Shown piece after piece: positions 4,588 to 7,040 of a DNA stretch of 7,040 nt (positions are counted from its first letter, which is position 1; every line of letters begins with the position of its first letter). This DNA comes from an uncultured Collinsella sp. GTDB lineage: Bacteria > Actinomycetota > Coriobacteriia > Coriobacteriales > Coriobacteriaceae. The translations under genes were made by a program, and so were the position numbers. The stretch spans positions 1 through 7,040 of the forward strand of contig UQKY01000067.1 of the NCBI GenBank assembly GCA_900541785.1, written 5' to 3'. Under the pieces are notes generated by a model that saw nothing but the letters and a program-made list of their open reading frames with translations, was not told where the DNA came from and did no database searches.

Positions 4588-4599
4588 TAAAACGTTTTT
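4588..4599. promoter_or_regulatory. LacI-type operator 1 upstream of phosphoketolase
   Basis: TAAAACGTTTTT holds the perfect decamer palindrome AAAACGTTTT (4589-4598) with the CpG centre expected for a LacI-family regulator. It is one arm of a perfect 13-base inverted repeat that starts GCTAAAACG at 4586. Confidence 0.7.
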
Positions 4600-4608
4600 T
4601 CACCATGA

Positions 4609-4620
4609 TAAAACGTTTTA
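4609..4620. promoter_or_regulatory. LacI-type operator 2 upstream of phosphoketolase
   Basis: TAAAACGTTTTA is a perfect 12-bp palindrome whose centre lies exactly 21 bp, two helical turns, after that of operator 1. It occupies the spacer of the proposed promoter, just before the TATACT box, so a bound repressor would block RNA polymerase. The gene for a LacI-family protein ends about 120 bp upstream. Confidence 0.75.
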
Positions 4621-4625
4621 GCAAA

Positions 4626-4631
4626 TATACT
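4626..4631 (+). promoter_or_regulatory. Candidate -10 box of the phosphoketolase gene
   Basis: TATACT matches 5 of 6 consensus bases and stands 58 bases before the start codon. The -35 region (4603-4608, CCATGA) is poor, which could mean low basal activity or help from an activator. Operator 2 ends 6 bases upstream. Confidence 0.55.
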
Positions 4632-4689
4632 AGTCCCAACGAAAGGTTGCCGTATCGGAGGGTGACCGCACAGCGAAGGGACATAAACA

Positions 4690-7040
4690 ATGGCTAAAAC
4701 ACTGGGGACGCCGTGGCAAAAGCTGGGCCACGAGGTACCGGCTTCCGAGCTCGAGGGCGTCGACCTGTATTGGCGCGCATCGAACTATCTGTCCGTCGGT
4801 CAGATCTACCTTCGCTCTAATCCGCTCATGCGCCCCGACTTTGTCGACGAGAAAACCGGTGAGGTGCGCGACTTTGGTCGCCCGGACGTTAAGCACCGCC
4901 TGGTCGGTCACTGGGGCACCACGCCCGGCATCAACTTCCTGTTCGGCCACGTCAACCGCCTTATTGCCGACCACAACCAGAACGCCATTTTCTTGATGGG
5001 CCCGGGCCACGGTGGCCCCGCCGGCACCGCCCAGTCGCTGCTCGATGGCACCTACCGTGAGATTCGCCCCGACATCACCAATGACGAGGCAGGCCTGCAG
5101 AAGTTCTTCCGCCAGTTCTCTTATCCCGGTGGCATCCCGAGCCATTTTGCGCCCGAGACGCCTGGCTCCATCCACGAGGGCGGCGAGCTCGGCTACACGC
5201 TCAGCCACGCCTACGGCGCCGTCATGGACAACCCGAGCCTGCTGGCCGTGGCCGTGGTGGGCGACGGCGAGTCCGAGACCGGTCCGCTCGCGACCTCTTG
5301 GCAGTCCAACAAGCTCGTGAACCCGGCAACCGACGGTATCGTCCTGCCGATCCTGCACCTCAACGGCTATAAGATCGCCAACCCCACCATTCTTGCCCGC
5401 GTGTCCGATGAAGAACTCACCAAGTTCTTTGAGGGCATGGGCTATAAGCCGCACTTCTTTGTCGCCGGTTTTGACGACGAGAGCCATGCAAGCATCCACG
5501 AGCGTTTTGCTGCCCTGTTTGAGCAGGTCTTCGATGAGATCTGCGACATCAAGGCCACCGCACAGGCCCAGGCCGCCGCAGGCGAGACCGTGGTCCGCCC
5601 GGCCTACCCCATGATTGTGTTCCGTACGCCCAAGGGTTGGACCTGCCCCAAGCAGATTGACGGCAAGAAGACCGAGGACTCCTGGCGCGCGCATCAGGTG
5701 CCGCTGGCGAGTGCCAAGGACACCCACGAGCACTTCCGCGTGCTGCGCGAGTGGCTGCGCTCCTACAAGCCCGAGGAGCTCTTTACGCCCGAGGGCCAGG
5801 TGCGCCCCGAGGTGACGGCCTTTATGCCGACCGGCGAGCTGCGCATCGGCGCCAATCCCAACGCAAACGGCGGCAAAGTGCGCCGCGAGCTCGAGCTGCC
5901 CGATATCCACGCCCACGAGATCCCCGTCGCCGAGAAGGGCCACGGCTGGGGCTCCACCGAGGCCGCCCGCGTCTTTGGCGAGTACACTGCCGACGTTCTG
6001 GCCAAGAACATGAACGACTTCCGCATCTTCGGTCCCGACGAGACCGCGTCTAACCGCCTGCAGGCCGCCTACAAGGTGACCAAGAAGCAGTGGGATGCCG
6101 GCTTCTACGAGGACGAGGCCAACGACGAGCTGCTGGCCGGCTCCGGCAAGGTCGTCGAGCAGCTGTCCGAGCACCAGTGCGAGGGCTTCCTCGAGGCTTA
6201 CGTGCTCACCGGTCGCTCGGGTGTGTGGAGCTCCTACGAGAGCTTTGTCCACGTGGTCGATTCCATGGTCAACCAGCACTGCAAATGGCTCGAAGCCACC
6301 AAGCGCGAGATTCCGTGGCGTGCTCCCATTAGCGGCCTCAACATTTTGCTGTCGAGCCATGTCTGGCGCCAGGACCACAACGGCTTCTCGCACCAGGACC
6401 CCGGCTTTATCGACCTGCTGCTCAACAAGGCCAACGACACGCATGTCGTGAATGCCTACTATCCGGCCGACGCCAACATGGCGCTTGCCGTTGCCGAGCG
6501 CGTCTACCAGTCCACCGACTGCGTCAACGCTATCTTCTGTGGCAAGCAACCCGCCCCCACCTTCCAGACGGTCGACGAGGCCAAGTCCGAGCTCGCCGAG
6601 GGCGTAGCGACCTGGGGGTGGGCATCGACTGCCGACTCGCTTGCCGAGGCCGACGTCGTGGTCGCCACGTGCGGCGACGTGCCGACGCTCGAGGCTCTGG
6701 CTGCAACCGATATGCTGCGTGAGCTGGGCATTAAGGTGTGGTTCGTCAACGTGGTCGATCTGCTCAAGATTCAGAACGCCTGCGAGAACGACCAGGCCAT
6801 CAGCGATGAGCGCTGGGCTGAGCTGTTCGGCTGCGGTGAGAAGCCCGTGCTCTTTGCATTCCACGCCTATGCCGGCACGATTCGCCGCCTGATCTGGAAC
6901 CGCCCCGGCCACGACGCCTTCCGCGTCCACGGCTACGAGGAGAAGGGCTCCACGACCACCCCGTTCGACATGCTGCGCCTCAACAACATGGACCGCTGGG
7001 CGCTCGCGGCCGACGCCCTGCGCCTCGTCGACGCCCAAAA
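4690..7040 (+). CDS. xfp: Phosphoketolase (xylulose-5-phosphate/fructose-6-phosphate), 3' end cut off
   Basis: A thiamine-diphosphate enzyme that splits xylulose 5-phosphate (and in many members fructose 6-phosphate) with phosphate, giving acetyl phosphate plus glyceraldehyde 3-phosphate or erythrose 4-phosphate. It is the key step of the phosphoketolase (bifid) shunt. The frame is open for 783 codons to the window edge; family members are about 790-830 aa, so only the last residues are missing. Family motifs seen are GHWGTTPG at 73-80, GPGHGGPAG at 104-112, EGGELGYTLSHAYGA at 163-177, the ThDP-binding GDGESETGP at 191-199, LTGRSGVWSSYESF at 506-519, and SSHVWRQDHNGFSHQDPG at 555-572, which holds active-site histidines. 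ATG 4690 has AAGGGA 8 bases upstream. Twin LacI operators sit at its promoter, so regulation by the adjacent repressor is likely. Substrate preference cannot be settled by eye. Confidence 0.96.
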   Translation, partial: MAKTLGTPWQKLGHEVPASELEGVDLYWRASNYLSVGQIYLRSNPLMRPDFVDEKTGEVRDFGRPDVKHRLVGHWGTTPGINFLFGHVNRLIADHNQNAIFLMGPGHGGPAGTAQSLLDGTYREIRPDITNDEAGLQKFFRQFSYPGGIPSHFAPETPGSIHEGGELGYTLSHAYGAVMDNPSLLAVAVVGDGESETGPLATSWQSNKLVNPATDGIVLPILHLNGYKIANPTILARVSDEELTKFFEGMGYKPHFFVAGFDDESHASIHERFAALFEQVFDEICDIKATAQAQAAAGETVVRPAYPMIVFRTPKGWTCPKQIDGKKTEDSWRAHQVPLASAKDTHEHFRVLREWLRSYKPEELFTPEGQVRPEVTAFMPTGELRIGANPNANGGKVRRELELPDIHAHEIPVAEKGHGWGSTEAARVFGEYTADVLAKNMNDFRIFGPDETASNRLQAAYKVTKKQWDAGFYEDEANDELLAGSGKVVEQLSEHQCEGFLEAYVLTGRSGVWSSYESFVHVVDSMVNQHCKWLEATKREIPWRAPISGLNILLSSHVWRQDHNGFSHQDPGFIDLLLNKANDTHVVNAYYPADANMALAVAERVYQSTDCVNAIFCGKQPAPTFQTVDEAKSELAEGVATWGWASTADSLAEADVVVATCGDVPTLEALAATDMLRELGIKVWFVNVVDLLKIQNACENDQAISDERWAELFGCGEKPVLFAFHAYAGTIRRLIWNRPGHDAFRVHGYEEKGSTTTPFDMLRLNNMDRWALAADALRLVDAQ

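Noticed and set aside
4630..7038. An 802-codon minus-strand open frame opposite the phosphoketolase
   Set aside because: It mirrors a GC-rich gene whose plus strand encodes unmistakable phosphoketolase motifs. Its translation is rich in Val, Gly, Ala and His with no recognisable domain, as expected for an antisense shadow.

Overview
The window looks like a chromosomal segment of a GC-rich, fermentative gut bacterium of the Coriobacteriia, with Collinsella as the best guess. This is inferred from the high GC of the coding genes, a mannose-type PTS, a phosphoketolase and a LacI-type regulator together; no marker gene settles it. No tRNA, rRNA or CRISPR array was seen, and no gene-free stretch exceeds 300 bases.

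Layout. (1) 1-318: the C-terminal UTRA domain of a GntR/HutC regulator, cut by the window edge, then a terminator. (2) 413-1505: a two-gene operon for mannose-family PTS EIIA and EIIB with its own promoter, a possible GntR operator and a strong terminator. No EIIC or EIID is present here. (3) About 1511-2250: an IS200-type insertion sequence with one gene, a 152-aa Y1/HUH transposase. It has hairpins at both ends, a long hairpin that can bury the tnpA ribosome binding site, and a possible antisense promoter inside tnpA. It lies between the PTS terminator and the murB stop codon. (4) 2254-3216, minus strand: murB, for peptidoglycan precursor synthesis. (5) 3282-3347: a 66-bp near-perfect palindrome in the divergent murB/lacI intergenic region. 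(6) 3457-4485: a LacI-family repressor. (7) 4586-4631: two LacI-type operators exactly 21 bp apart, next to a TATACT -10 box. (8) 4690-7040: phosphoketolase, running off the right edge. An ORF caller that needs a stop codon would miss it and show a long antisense shadow instead.

How it fits together. The right half reads as a local control circuit: a LacI-family repressor directly upstream of a phosphoketolase gene whose promoter carries paired CpG-centred operators. It would link a sugar or sugar-phosphate signal to acetyl-phosphate production through the phosphoketolase shunt. The left half is a sugar-sensing or sugar-uptake module (GntR regulator plus EIIA/EIIB). The IS200 element between the two halves is a later arrival, judging by its almost exclusive AGG arginine codons. 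I see no clearly new multi-gene system. The most interesting signals are regulatory DNA and RNA structures: the twin operators, the IS200 RBS hairpin with its antisense promoter, and the 66-bp palindrome.
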